Source: Ectothiorhodospiraceae bacterium (GTDB taxonomy: Bacteria > Pseudomonadota > Gammaproteobacteria > HK1). From it: 64,000 nucleotides of DNA. The notes beneath the pieces are model-generated. The model did not search any database. It saw nothing but the letters and a program-made list of their open reading frames with translations, and had not been told where the DNA came from. The stretch covers positions 186,001 through 250,000 of the forward strand of contig JACKNM010000007.1 of assembly GCA_024234875.1 (NCBI GenBank). The letters run 5' to 3'. Below are positions 1 through 8,444 of this stretch, in pieces (position 1 is the stretch's first letter; each line of letters opens with the position of its first letter). Both the position numbers and the translations under genes were made by a program.

Positions 1-48
1 CGCCACATCCTGAGCGAGGCCACCATTCCGGTGCTGATGGCGCGCTGA
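1..48 (+). CDS. Universal stress protein (UspA family), C-terminal fragment
   Basis: Only the last 15 codons are in the window, reading RHILSEATIPVLMAR and a TGA stop. That is the usual closing strand of UspA-fold proteins (a V/I-L-x-x-A-x-x-P-V-L pattern before the C-terminus). UspA proteins are small cytoplasmic ATP-binding stress proteins. The gene starts to the left of the window, so length and start are unknown. About 90 bp separate it from rfbA. The family call rests on a short motif and is moderate. Confidence 0.5.
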   Translation, partial: RHILSEATIPVLMAR

Positions 49-136
49 GCCGGACGGTCGGCCGCCACCGGGCCCGGGCGCGCGCCGCGGGCCGGGATGG
101 CGGCGGCACCGCGGTGGTCGCGACGAGAGGTCACGA

Positions 137-1009
137 GTGAAGGGCATCGTGCTCGCGGGTGGGCTCGGCACCCGCCTGTTTCCGCTGACGCGGGTCGTCT
201 CCAAGCAGCTCCTGCCGATCTACGACAAGCCGATGGTGTTCTATCCACTGTCGACGCTGATGCTGGCCGGATTGCGCGAGCTGCTGCTCATCTCCACCCC
301 GCGCGATCTTCCCGCCTACCGCACCCTGCTCGGAGACGGCAGCGGCTGGGGTGTGTCGATCCAGTACGCGGAGCAGCCGCAGCCGGACGGCCTGGCCCAG
401 GCGTTCCTGATCGGGGAACGGTTCATCGACGGTGGCGCCTGCGCGTTGGTTCTCGGCGACAACGTCTTCTACGGTCACGATCTCCCGGAGAGCCTGCGCG
501 TCGCGGCCCGGCGCGAGACCGGGGCGACGGTCTTCGCCTACCCGGTGAGCGAGCCGGAGCGTTACGGGGTGGTCGAGTTCGACGCCGCCGGGCGCGCGAT
601 CGGCATCGAGGAGAAGCCGGCACGGCCGAAGTCGCACCACGCGGTGACCGGCCTGTACTTCTACGACCGTCAGGTCTGCGATCTCGCCCGCCGGCTGCGG
701 CCCTCGGCGCGTGGGGAGCTCGAGATCACCGACCTCAATCGCCTCTACCTGGAGGCTGGCGAGCTGCACGTCGAGGTGCTCGGGCGCGGGGTGGCGTGGC
801 TCGACACCGGGACCCCGGAATCGCTGATCGCGGCGTCGACCTTCATCGAGGTCATCGAGCAGCGGCAGGGGTTGAAGATCTGCTGCCCGGAGGAGATCGC
901 CTTCCGCCTCGGGTGGATCGACGTCACCCAGCTCGAGCGCCTGGCCGACGGCTACGGGCCGAGCAGCTACGGCGCCTACCTACGCCGCCTGGCCGACGAG
1001 GGCGCCTGA
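137..1009 (+). CDS. rfbA: Glucose-1-phosphate thymidylyltransferase RfbA
   Basis: First step of dTDP-L-rhamnose synthesis: dTTP plus glucose-1-phosphate gives dTDP-glucose and pyrophosphate, in the cytoplasm. The 290-residue length is typical. The N-terminus MKGIVLAGGLGTRLFPLT holds the nucleotide-binding G-x-G-T-R-L loop (residues 8-14), followed by SKQLLPIYDKPM, and GDN at 107-109 is the metal/sugar-phosphate site. The GTG start has a GAGAGG ribosome site six bases upstream. It is first in a four-gene operon: rfbC starts 6 bp downstream and the rest overlap. The product likely feeds O-antigen, exopolysaccharide or glycolipid. Confidence 0.97.
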   Translation: MKGIVLAGGLGTRLFPLTRVVSKQLLPIYDKPMVFYPLSTLMLAGLRELLLISTPRDLPAYRTLLGDGSGWGVSIQYAEQPQPDGLAQAFLIGERFIDGGACALVLGDNVFYGHDLPESLRVAARRETGATVFAYPVSEPERYGVVEFDAAGRAIGIEEKPARPKSHHAVTGLYFYDRQVCDLARRLRPSARGELEITDLNRLYLEAGELHVEVLGRGVAWLDTGTPESLIAASTFIEVIEQRQGLKICCPEEIAFRLGWIDVTQLERLADGYGPSSYGAYLRRLADEGA

Positions 1010-1015
1010 GAACCC

Positions 1016-1561
1016 GTGCGCGTCACCCGTACCGATCTGGCGGAGGTGCTGCTGATCGAGCCGACGGTGCACCGCGACGGCCGTGGGTTCTTCGTCGAGA
1101 GCTACCACGCCGCGCGCTACGCCGAGCACCTCGGCGCCGACGTCCGCTTCGTGCAGGACAACCACTCGCGCTCCGGCGCCGGGGTGCTACGTGGCCTCCA
1201 CTACCAGCTCGCGCGGCCGCAGGGCAAGCTGGTTCGCGTGACCTTCGGGCGGATCTTCGACGTGGCGGTGGACCTCCGACGCGGATCGCCGGCCTTCGGG
1301 CGCTGGACCGCGGTCGAGCTCTCGGCCGACGACCACCGCCAGCTCTGGATCCCGCCCGGGTTCGCCCACGGCTTCCTGGTGCTCGGTGACGCGGCCGAGG
1401 TCCAGTACAAGACCACCGATTACTGGGTGGCGGACGACGAGCGCTGCGTGCGCTTCGACGACCCGACGATCGGCATTCCCTGGCCGCTCACCGGCGAGCC
1501 GGTGCTCTCCGCGCGCGACCGGGCCGCGCCGCTGCTCGGCGCCGCCGACACCTACCCGTGA
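1016..1561 (+). CDS. rfbC: dTDP-4-dehydrorhamnose 3,5-epimerase RfbC
   Basis: Converts dTDP-4-keto-6-deoxyglucose to dTDP-4-keto-L-rhamnose, the third pathway step. The 181-residue cupin shows QDNHS (47-51), GVLRGLHYQ (57-65, catalytic His62) and WIPPGFAHGF (111-120), all hallmarks of RmlC. The start is GTG, 6 bp after rfbA. The stop overlaps the rfbD GTG start by 4 bases, so translation is probably coupled. Confidence 0.97.
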   Translation: MRVTRTDLAEVLLIEPTVHRDGRGFFVESYHAARYAEHLGADVRFVQDNHSRSGAGVLRGLHYQLARPQGKLVRVTFGRIFDVAVDLRRGSPAFGRWTAVELSADDHRQLWIPPGFAHGFLVLGDAAEVQYKTTDYWVADDERCVRFDDPTIGIPWPLTGEPVLSARDRAAPLLGAADTYP

Positions 1562-2457
1562 ACGGCGCCGGGCGGGTCCTGCTGCTCGGTGCCGGTGGGC
1601 AGCTCGGCCGCGCCCTCGGACCGTTGCTCGGTCGTGTCGGGCCGGTCTCCGCCCTCGACCGCACCGAGGTCGACCTCACGGACGTGGCGGCGCTGCGCGA
1701 TGCGGTTCGCACCCGGCGCCCGACGCTGATCGTCAACGCCGCCGCCTACACCGCGGTCGACCGCGCCGAGCACGAGCCCGAGGTGGCACGCGCGGTCAAT
1801 GCGATCGCCCCGGCGGTGCTGGCGGAGGAGACGCGCCGGCTCGGTGCCGAGCTGGTCCACTTCTCCACCGACTACGTGTTCGACGGGCGCGCCCGGCGCC
1901 CGTATCGGGAGGACGACCCGGCCGCGCCGTGCGGAACCTACGGCGAGACCAAGCGCGAGGGCGAGCTGGCGGTCCTCGCTGCCGAGATCGGCGCCTGGGT
2001 GGTGCGGACCGCCTGGCTCTACGCCCGCGACGGCCAGAACTTCCCGGCCACCGTCCGCCGCCTCGCCGACAGCGGACGCCCACTGCGCATCGTCGACGAC
2101 CAGGTGGGTGCCCCGACCTGGGTCGAGCCCCTGGCGCACGCCCTGGTCGACGCCCTGGGTCGCCGCCGACCCTCGAGCTGCCCCGGGCTGTACCATCTGA
2201 CCTGCGCCGGTGAGACCACCTGGTGCGGCCTCGCCCGCCGACTGCTCGCGCTGATCGGCCATCCGCGCGCCGGCGAGGTCGAGGCGATTACCACCGACCA
2301 GTACCCCACCCCGGCCCGCCGCCCGGCCTACTCGGTGCTCGACTGCGAGCGCGCCAGGACGCGACTGGGCGTCGCGCTGCCACCGTGGGACGTCGCACTC
2401 GCCGATGCGTTCGGGCCGCGAGCACATCCTTCCGACCGCGAGGAGTCGAGCCGATGA
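1558..2457 (+). CDS. rfbD: dTDP-4-dehydrorhamnose reductase RfbD
   Basis: Last step of dTDP-L-rhamnose synthesis, NAD(P)H-dependent reduction of the 4-keto group. The 299-residue SDR-type fold has GAGGQLG (11-17) for nucleotide binding, STDYVFDG (103-110) and the catalytic Y-x-x-x-K as YGETK (128-132). The GTG start overlaps the rfbC stop (GTGA), and its own stop overlaps the rfbB ATG. Confidence 0.97.
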   Translation: MNGAGRVLLLGAGGQLGRALGPLLGRVGPVSALDRTEVDLTDVAALRDAVRTRRPTLIVNAAAYTAVDRAEHEPEVARAVNAIAPAVLAEETRRLGAELVHFSTDYVFDGRARRPYREDDPAAPCGTYGETKREGELAVLAAEIGAWVVRTAWLYARDGQNFPATVRRLADSGRPLRIVDDQVGAPTWVEPLAHALVDALGRRRPSSCPGLYHLTCAGETTWCGLARRLLALIGHPRAGEVEAITTDQYPTPARRPAYSVLDCERARTRLGVALPPWDVALADAFGPRAHPSDREESSR

Positions 2458-3536
2458 CTGCGTCCGACCCGACCTTCAGATGTCGACATCTCCTCGTCAC
2501 CGGTGGCGCCGGCTTCATCGGCGGCAACCTCGTCCGACGCCTGCTCGCGGCCGAGCCGGATCTGCTGATCACCAATCTCGACGCACTGACCTACAGCGCC
2601 AGCCGCGCGAGCCTCGCCGACGTCGAGTGCCGGCACGGCGACGGCGGCGACCGGCGCCACCGTTTCGTGCATGGCGACATCCGTGACCGCGACCTGGTGG
2701 GAAGACTACTGGATGGCGGTAACCAGGGTCCGCCGGTCGACGCCGTCGCCCACCTCGCGGCGGAGTCCCATGTCGACCGCTCGATCCTCGGTCCCATCGC
2801 CTTCGTCGAGACCAACGTCACCGGAACCGCGTGCCTGCTCGAGGCGGTGCGGGCGTCGCTCGCCGCCCGGGCGCGCCCCTTTCGCTTCCTCCACGTGAGC
2901 ACCGACGAGGTCTACGGCTCGCTCGGCCCCGACGATCCGGCCTTCGACGAGGAGACACCGATCGCGCCGCGCAGCCCGTACGCGGCCAGCAAGGCCTCGA
3001 GCGACCTGCTGGTGCTCGCCCATGTCGAGACCTTCGGGCTACCTGCGGTGATCACTCGCTGCTCGAACAACTACGGCCCGTACCAGTTCCCCGAGAAGCT
3101 GATTCCGCTCGCGATCACCCATGCCCTCGCCGACCGGCCGATTCCGGTGTACGGCGACGGGCGCAACGTGCGCGACTGGATCCACGTCGACGACCACTGT
3201 GACGGTCTGTGGACGGTGCTGCGTCACGGGGTCGTCGGTCGCTGCTACAACCTCGGTGGCGAGGCCGAGGTCGAGAACCTCACCATCGTGCAGACGCTGC
3301 TGCGCCTGCTCGGCAAGCCGCTCGATCGCCTGCGATTCGTCACCGACCGCCCGGGGCACGACCGGCGCTATGCGATGGACATCCGCCGCGCCCGCGCCGA
3401 GCTCGGTTGGGCGCCGGGCGCGAGCCTCGACCAGGGGCTGGCCGAGACGGTGCGGTGGTATCTCGACAATCCGGGCTGGTGGCAGCCGCTCCTGCCCGAG
3501 GCGGGACGTGTCGCAGCGACGCTCTACCGCAGTTGA
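2454..3536 (+). CDS. rfbB: dTDP-glucose 4,6-dehydratase RfbB
   Basis: Second pathway step: dTDP-glucose to dTDP-4-keto-6-deoxyglucose, with bound NAD+. I chose the ATG at 2454 because it overlaps the rfbD stop as ATGA and gives the normal 360-residue length; the reading frame is open further upstream but inside rfbD. TGGAGFIG (16-23) is the NAD loop, STDEVYGS (149-156) carries the catalytic Asp-Glu, and YAASK (176-180) the Tyr/Lys pair. It is last in the operon, in the order rfbA-C-D-B rather than the common B-D-A-C. A hairpin-like repeat lies about 50 bp downstream. Confidence 0.97.
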   Translation: MTASDPTFRCRHLLVTGGAGFIGGNLVRRLLAAEPDLLITNLDALTYSASRASLADVECRHGDGGDRRHRFVHGDIRDRDLVGRLLDGGNQGPPVDAVAHLAAESHVDRSILGPIAFVETNVTGTACLLEAVRASLAARARPFRFLHVSTDEVYGSLGPDDPAFDEETPIAPRSPYAASKASSDLLVLAHVETFGLPAVITRCSNNYGPYQFPEKLIPLAITHALADRPIPVYGDGRNVRDWIHVDDHCDGLWTVLRHGVVGRCYNLGGEAEVENLTIVQTLLRLLGKPLDRLRFVTDRPGHDRRYAMDIRRARAELGWAPGASLDQGLAETVRWYLDNPGWWQPLLPEAGRVAATLYRS

Positions 3537-3588
3537 GTCGCTCGGGATCGAATCTCGAATCGACTTGATAAGAGTGTCTTAGAAGCTT

Positions 3589-3610
3589 GTCCTGAAAAGT
3601 TTTTCCGGAC
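3589..3610. terminator. Possible bidirectional terminator between rfbB and the TauD-like gene
   Basis: An imperfect inverted repeat (GTCCTGAAAA / TTTTCCGGAC, one mismatch, very small loop) lies between the convergent ends of rfbB and the TauD-like gene. It sits in a roughly 70-bp stretch clearly richer in A+T than its surroundings. The tiny loop makes the call weak. Confidence 0.35.
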
Positions 3611-3649
3611 GACTCTCGAAACGATCCGAGGTCGTTCGGTGACGCGCCG

Positions 3650-4525
3650 TCAGCGTGGGACGTCACCGGCCAGAGTCACCCGGAGCATCGAGCGCCGGTG
3701 ACCGTGATAGTCGTTGACCGCGTAGTGCTGGGTGCAGCGGTTGTCCCAGAATGCGACTGCACCGGGAGTCCAGCGGAAGCGGTAGGAGAACTCCGGGCGG
3801 GTCTGCAGATCGCTCAGGTAGTCGAGCAGCGGCGCGCTCTCGGCCTGGGTCATGCCCTCGATGCGCAGGGTGTGGCCGCGGCTCACATACAGCGACTTGC
3901 GCCCGGTCTCGGGATGGGTCCGCACCACCGGGTGCACCGCCTCGGCCGGCTCGCGGCGCCCGGAGGAGCGATCGCGCAGCCGGTCGGCCCGTCCGGTGGC
4001 GGCGTCGGCCTTGGCCGAGGAGTTGACCGCGCGTAGCGGCGCGAGCATCGCCTGCATCGCCGGCGTCAGGCTCTCGTAGGCGGCGATGCTGCTGGAGAAC
4101 ACGGTGTCGCCGCCGCACGGGGGAAGCTCACGGGCGTGCAGGATGCCGGCCATCGGCGGCCGCTCGAGGTAGCTGGTGTCGGAGTGCCACACTCCGCCGA
4201 AGTTGTGCGTCTCGGTCTCGAGCTTCAGCACCTCGGTGACCTCGGGGAAGCCGTCCACACCCTTGACGAACGGGTAGACGCTCGGCTCGCCGAAGTTGCG
4301 AGCCGCTGCCAGCAACTCGCCGGGGCCGAGCGACTGATTCGAGAAGAAGAGCACCAGATGCTCGAGCAGCGCCGCGCGGACCTCGCGGACTTGAGTCGCC
4401 GACAGCGGTCGGGCCAGGTCGATACCGTCGACGGTGGCGCCGATGACCCCGCCGACGCGACGAACCGTGATGGTCTCGAAGTCCGTACTCCCGCTCACCA
4501 TCCCCATCTGCGCCGTCGTCGCCAT
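3650..4525 (-). CDS. TauD/TfdA-family Fe(II)/2-oxoglutarate dioxygenase
   Basis: Predicted cytoplasmic non-haem iron dioxygenase of 291 residues, typical for the family. The metal triad is visible: HSD at 114-116 (His114, Asp116) in GGVWHSDTSYLERPP, and distal His267 in CTQHYAVNDY. The 2-oxoglutarate-binding Arg lies in HRRSMLRVTLAGD near the C-terminus. The family contains taurine, alkylsulfonate, 2,4-D and chlorate-type dioxygenases; the substrate cannot be read from the sequence. It stands alone, convergent with rfbB and divergent from the multicopper oxidase gene, sharing a 216-bp control region that holds an FNR-like half-palindrome. Confidence 0.93.
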   Translation of the reverse strand: MATTAQMGMVSGSTDFETITVRRVGGVIGATVDGIDLARPLSATQVREVRAALLEHLVLFFSNQSLGPGELLAAARNFGEPSVYPFVKGVDGFPEVTEVLKLETETHNFGGVWHSDTSYLERPPMAGILHARELPPCGGDTVFSSSIAAYESLTPAMQAMLAPLRAVNSSAKADAATGRADRLRDRSSGRREPAEAVHPVVRTHPETGRKSLYVSRGHTLRIEGMTQAESAPLLDYLSDLQTRPEFSYRFRWTPGAVAFWDNRCTQHYAVNDYHGHRRSMLRVTLAGDVPR

Positions 4526-4654
4526 CGTCTTCCCCCGACCGGTCTCGCCGCCCGCGGTCGCGGGCCATCACGTGCCGGTCTCGTGCGCGGCGGATCATGC
4601 GGCACCTCGCCGGCTCGGTGAAGTCCACGGCGCCATCTGCTCCGGGCCTCGTCG

Positions 4655-4668
4655 TTGATCTAGATCAT
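4655..4668. promoter_or_regulatory. FNR/Anr-like box (9 of 10 matches)
   Basis: TTGATCTAGATCAT matches the FNR/Anr/Dnr consensus TTGAT-N4-ATCAA except for the last base. Its centre is about 80 bp upstream of the multicopper oxidase ATG and about 136 bp upstream of the divergent TauD-like gene. Perfect copies occur at 32098 and 35849, which raises its credibility. Oxygen- or NO-responsive control is inference. Confidence 0.5.
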
Positions 4669-4741
4669 CGTTCGGGAGGCTCAGGGGCCACACCATCGCG
4701 CTGTCGTCCGCTGTCGAGTGCACCCGAGGTCCGCCCCCACC

Positions 4742-6175
4742 ATGTCCACAGGTCGTCCCGGTCTTACCCGCCGCCGCCTGCTCCAGGGCGCGGCGGCCGC
4801 GCCATTGCTCGCCGCCCTGCCCCGAGCCGGGCTCGCCGCCTCCGACGGTCCCATCCGCGAGTATCGACTGCGCGCCGCTCCGGCCTCGGTGCGGCTCGCC
4901 GCGCCGCCGTTTCCGCCGAGCGCGCTGTGGTGCTACGGCGGCGCGACACCCGGCCCCGAGCTGCGGCTCCGGCACGGGGAGCGGCTCCGGGTGGTGCTCG
5001 AGAACGGGCTCGACGAGCTGACCGCGGTGCACTGGCACGGCGTGCGGGTGCCCAACGAGATGGACGGAATCTCGTTCCTCACCCAGCCGCCGGTCGAGCC
5101 AGGGCAGCAGTTCGTCTACGAGTTCGAGCCACCGGACGCCGGCACCTTCTGGTACCACTCGCACGAGAACGCGCCGGTCCAGCAGGGCCGTGGGCTCCAC
5201 GGCGTCATCGTGGTCGAGGAGCGTGACCCACCGCGCGTCGACCGCGACCTCGTCTGGTCACTCGACGACTGGCGCCTCGACCGTGACGCGCAGATCGTCG
5301 ACGACTTCGACAGTGCCCTCGACTACAGCCGCGCCGGGCGGATCGGCAACACCGTCACCCTCAACGGCCGCACCAGCCCCGAGCTGCCGGTGCGCGCCGG
5401 TGAGCGCATTCGGCTGCGGGTGGTGAACAGCGCCAACGCGCGCATCTTCCAGCTCCGCTTCCAGGGCCACCAGCCGACGGTCATCGCGCTCGACGGTCAG
5501 CCGGTCGAGCCGTTCCAGGAGCCATCGCTGACGCTGGCACCTGCGCAGCGGGCCGACCTCGTCATCGACATGAGCGGGCGGCCCGGCGAGCGTTTCGCGG
5601 TGATCGACACCTTCTACGGCCAGAATCCGTTCCGGGTGGCCGAGCTCGCCTACTCCGAGGAGCCGCCGCTGCGCGAGAGCCCGCTCGACGCACCGATCGC
5701 CCTCGCCCCGGTGGCCCTACCAGAGCCGGTGCTCGACGACCGGTCGTTGACCAAGGAGGTCCTGCTCGAGGGTGGGGATCTCGGACGGCTGCGCAAGGCC
5801 TATGTCGACGGGCGCCAGCGCGGGCTCTCGGAGCTGATCCTCGACGGCAAGTTCTGGGCGGTGTGCGGCGTCGCCGGCTTCCGTCAGGTGATGCCACCGT
5901 TCATCACCGCCGAGCGGGGGCGTACGGTGGTGCTGCGCCTGCTGAACCGCACCGCCTGGCCGCATACCATCCACACCCACGGTCACTCCTTCCGCATCGT
6001 CTCGCGCCACGGGCGGGAGCCGGATCGAGCGGTGTGGCGCGACACCGTGTGGCTCGAGCCCGAGGAGGACACCGTGGTCGCCTTCGTCGCCGACAACCCG
6101 GGGGACTGGCTGTTGCACTGTCACATGCTGAGCCACGCCTACGCCGGGATGCAGGCGACGTTCCGAGTGACTTGA
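4742..6175 (+). CDS. Tat-exported multicopper oxidase (CueO/laccase-like)
   Basis: Periplasmic copper oxidase that couples one-electron oxidations to reduction of O2 to water; likely roles are Cu(I) oxidation and detoxification. I chose the ATG at 4742 (478 residues), with GAGG about 10 bases upstream, because it places the twin-arginine signal TRRRLLQG at residues 9-16. Copper ligands: HWHG (97-100), WYHSH (137-141), H-x-x-H-x-H-G-H (409-416) and HCHMLSHAYAGM (460-471), with the type-1 set His409, Cys461, His466 and axial Met471. No Met-rich insert of the E. coli CueO kind is seen. It heads a pair with the next gene and lies close to cytochrome c and SCO1 genes. Confidence 0.93.
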   Translation: MSTGRPGLTRRRLLQGAAAAPLLAALPRAGLAASDGPIREYRLRAAPASVRLAAPPFPPSALWCYGGATPGPELRLRHGERLRVVLENGLDELTAVHWHGVRVPNEMDGISFLTQPPVEPGQQFVYEFEPPDAGTFWYHSHENAPVQQGRGLHGVIVVEERDPPRVDRDLVWSLDDWRLDRDAQIVDDFDSALDYSRAGRIGNTVTLNGRTSPELPVRAGERIRLRVVNSANARIFQLRFQGHQPTVIALDGQPVEPFQEPSLTLAPAQRADLVIDMSGRPGERFAVIDTFYGQNPFRVAELAYSEEPPLRESPLDAPIALAPVALPEPVLDDRSLTKEVLLEGGDLGRLRKAYVDGRQRGLSELILDGKFWAVCGVAGFRQVMPPFITAERGRTVVLRLLNRTAWPHTIHTHGHSFRIVSRHGREPDRAVWRDTVWLEPEEDTVVAFVADNPGDWLLHCHMLSHAYAGMQATFRVT

Positions 6176-6192
6176 AGCCGCGAGCCGGGAGG

Positions 6193-7059
6193 GTGAACGA
6201 CCGACGCGCGCCACCACTGGCCCGACTCGCCGCCTGCCTGCTCGCACCGGCGCTGGCGCTCGCGCAGGGACCGGATCGGGCCGGGGTCGAGCGCAAGCTG
6301 GAGCTACTGGCGAGCTATCTCGATTCCAGTGCCGCGCGGCGCATCGACTCCGGGGACCACGGCGACGCCCGCGCGCTGCTGGAGCAGGCGCGGGAGGCGC
6401 AGGTCCGCGCCCTGGCCGCCCTCGAGGAGGGCCGGGTCGACGAGGCGGCGACCCTCGCCGGCGACGCGCTGCGGGTGTTCTCGCGCGCCACCATGTCGCT
6501 GCACGGCGCCGCCGCTCGGCCCGAGCAGCGCCGCGACCGCGCGCAGGGGCTGCGGGCGGAGATCGACGCCTATCGCAAGGCGTTTCGCGAGGGGCTGGCC
6601 GAGAAGGGGCCGGCCGCAGCCGGCCTGCTCGACGAGCGCGCGCTCGACCGGCTGCTCACGCAGGCCGATGCCCACGGTGCGGCCGGCCGCGACCGCGAGG
6701 CCGAGGCCTTGCTGGTGGAGGCGCAGCAGGTCGTCGCCACCGCGCTGACCCGCCTGCGGCGCAACGAGACCGTCGTCTACTCGCTCGAGTTCCGAACTCC
6801 GGCCGACGAGTACCGCTACGAGCGCGAGCGGGCGCGCGGCTTCGCGCTGTTGGTCGAGCACGTGGGCACCATGTCGGAGCCGTCGGCCGGCGCGCGCAAG
6901 CTGGTCGACCGCTTCCTCGACAACGCCAGAAAGCTCGAGCAACAGGCCGCGAGCGAGGCCGACGCCGGCGACTTCGCGGCCGCGGTGCGCTCGATGGAGG
7001 AGGCGAACCGCAGCTACATGCGAGCCCTTCAGTCGCTCGGCGTTCCGGTTTCGGGCTGA
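6193..7059 (+). CDS. Secreted, helix-rich protein of unknown function
   Basis: About 288 residues, starting with a Sec-type signal (LARLAACLLAPALALAQG). The mature part is rich in Ala, Arg and Glu with heptad-like helical stretches (for example KLELLASYL, ARALLEQAREAQVRALAALEEG), suggesting tandem helical hairpins or coiled coil. I do not recognise a family. The start is uncertain: GTG at 6193 follows a GGGAGG with no spacing, and an in-frame TTG at 6172 would overlap the multicopper oxidase stop as TTGA. Either way it is almost certainly co-transcribed with the oxidase and probably works in the periplasm. The name is left open. Confidence 0.75.
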   Translation: MNDRRAPPLARLAACLLAPALALAQGPDRAGVERKLELLASYLDSSAARRIDSGDHGDARALLEQAREAQVRALAALEEGRVDEAATLAGDALRVFSRATMSLHGAAARPEQRRDRAQGLRAEIDAYRKAFREGLAEKGPAAAGLLDERALDRLLTQADAHGAAGRDREAEALLVEAQQVVATALTRLRRNETVVYSLEFRTPADEYRYERERARGFALLVEHVGTMSEPSAGARKLVDRFLDNARKLEQQAASEADAGDFAAAVRSMEEANRSYMRALQSLGVPVSG

Positions 7060-7073
7060 GCCGCCACCGGCGC

Positions 7074-8333
7074 TCAGCCGTGGTCGTGCCCGCTCCCTGG
7101 CTTGCCGTGGTCGTGCGAGTGGTCGTGGCTCGGCGCCGCCGGTGCCGGGTGCTCGTGTCCGGAATGCCCGGCCGGCGCGCCCGGTTGCGTGCCGTGGTCA
7201 CCGTGGCCGTGGCCGTGGTCGTGCCCCCCGCCCGGTGCCGCGGGCATGGCCGGCGCGGTCGACGACGCGGTGGCGATGAACGCGCGATAGACGTACTCGG
7301 CGACGTTGGCGATCTCCTGGCGCGTCAGCACCTTGTCCCAGGCGGGCATGACGGTGCCGAGCGTGCCGTGGGCGATGGCGTCGAACAGGTGCGGCCGATT
7401 GAGGCTACGGCGCGCCGCCAGGTGACCGAAATCGCGCGGCTTGGGCAGGATGAAGTACGCCCGCGGGCCACGGCCGTCCCCGGACTCGCCGTGACAGGTG
7501 GCGCAGTTGTCGCGATAGAAATGCTCGCCCCACTCGGCATCGCCCTCCAGCCCGCCGGCGAACCCCTCCGCCATGAACGAAGGATCGCTGCTCACCACGT
7601 GCTGGTGGGCGTGCCCGGCCGGGGCCGCGGCGGCGCTCGCCACGCTGGTGGGGCGCATGAAGCGCGCGCGGACGAAGTCGACCACCGCCTCGATGTCGGC
7701 GGGCGGAAGCTGCGCCTCCCATCCCGCCATCGCGGTGTTGGGGCGGCCGTTGGTGACCGAGAAGATCATCCGCTCGCGGGTGAGGTCGGCCGCCGCCTGC
7801 GCGCTCGTGAAGTCCCGTGGCGGTGGGTAGAGACTGCCCGATGCCCGCGATCGACCATCCCCCCGATCGCCGTGACAGACCGAGCAGTTGGCGGCGAAGA
7901 GCCTGCCTCCGCGCTCGATCTCGGGGTCGGTGTGGGCGCGCATGAACTGGTCGCGCACGAAGTCGACCACCGCCGCGATCTGGGTCGCGGTGAGCTGGGT
8001 GTGCCACCCCGCCATCGCCGTCCCGGGACGACCCTCGGTCACCGAGCGGATCATCCGATCGCGATCGAGCTCTGCCGCGGCGGCGGCGCTGGTGAAGTCT
8101 CGCGGTGGCGGGTCGAAGCTGCCGCGCGCACGGCTGTTGCCGTCGCCGGCATCTCCGTGGCAGACGGAGCAGTAGTCGTGGTAGAGCTTCGCCGCATCCG
8201 GCTCCGCGGTCGCCGCGGCGGTGGCTGGCGCGGCGAGGGCGCCGCCGCTGGCGACCAACGCCAGCGCGAGCACCGATCCCAGCGCCGACTTTCGCCGCGC
8301 GCCGCTCCGCGCTCCGGCTGTGCTCGAGTCCAT
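7074..8333 (-). CDS. Triheme c-type cytochrome with His-rich C-terminal tail
   Basis: 419 residues: a signal peptide (to about residue 42), three cytochrome c domains, and a C-terminal tail of about 60 residues packed with His and Gly. Haem sites are CSVCH (55-59), CSVCH (150-154) and CATCH (277-281), each followed by a candidate distal Met (AMAGW twice, VMPAW once). Domains 1 and 2 are nearly duplicates, including the PPPRDFTSA stretch, so an internal duplication is clear. The HDHGHGHGDH and HDHSHDHG repeats in the tail look like a metal-binding site. It is divergent from a SCO1-like gene, which suggests periplasmic electron transfer with copper handling. Confidence 0.93.
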   Translation of the reverse strand: MDSSTAGARSGARRKSALGSVLALALVASGGALAAPATAAATAEPDAAKLYHDYCSVCHGDAGDGNSRARGSFDPPPRDFTSAAAAAELDRDRMIRSVTEGRPGTAMAGWHTQLTATQIAAVVDFVRDQFMRAHTDPEIERGGRLFAANCSVCHGDRGDGRSRASGSLYPPPRDFTSAQAAADLTRERMIFSVTNGRPNTAMAGWEAQLPPADIEAVVDFVRARFMRPTSVASAAAAPAGHAHQHVVSSDPSFMAEGFAGGLEGDAEWGEHFYRDNCATCHGESGDGRGPRAYFILPKPRDFGHLAARRSLNRPHLFDAIAHGTLGTVMPAWDKVLTRQEIANVAEYVYRAFIATASSTAPAMPAAPGGGHDHGHGHGDHGTQPGAPAGHSGHEHPAPAAPSHDHSHDHGKPGSGHDHG

Positions 8334-8430
8334 CGGTTCCGTGTCCTCCTCGCCTGCCCTCGGGGGGCGGTCGAATTCTGCGCGTGAACGGATTAGTGTG
8401 CGAATGTTATCCCCTACCCTCGTCGAATCG

Positions 8431-8444
8431 ATGATTCAGATCAA
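8431..8444. promoter_or_regulatory. FNR-like sequence between cytochrome c and SCO1 genes
   Basis: ATGATTCAGATCAA matches TTGAT-N4-ATCAA at 9 of 10 positions. It begins at the proposed ATG of the SCO1-like gene and lies 98-111 bp upstream of the cytochrome gene start. If functional it would control the cytochrome gene, or the SCO1 start would be slightly downstream (GTG at 8472). Chance match is quite possible. Confidence 0.25.

Noticed and set aside
3537..3649. Remnant of an insertion sequence in the A+T-richer gap
   Set aside because: No terminal inverted repeats, target duplication or transposase fragment; only a weak hairpin.
7080..8387. 435-codon plus-strand frame over the cytochrome gene
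   Set aside because: Antisense to a gene with three clear haem motifs and a signal peptide.
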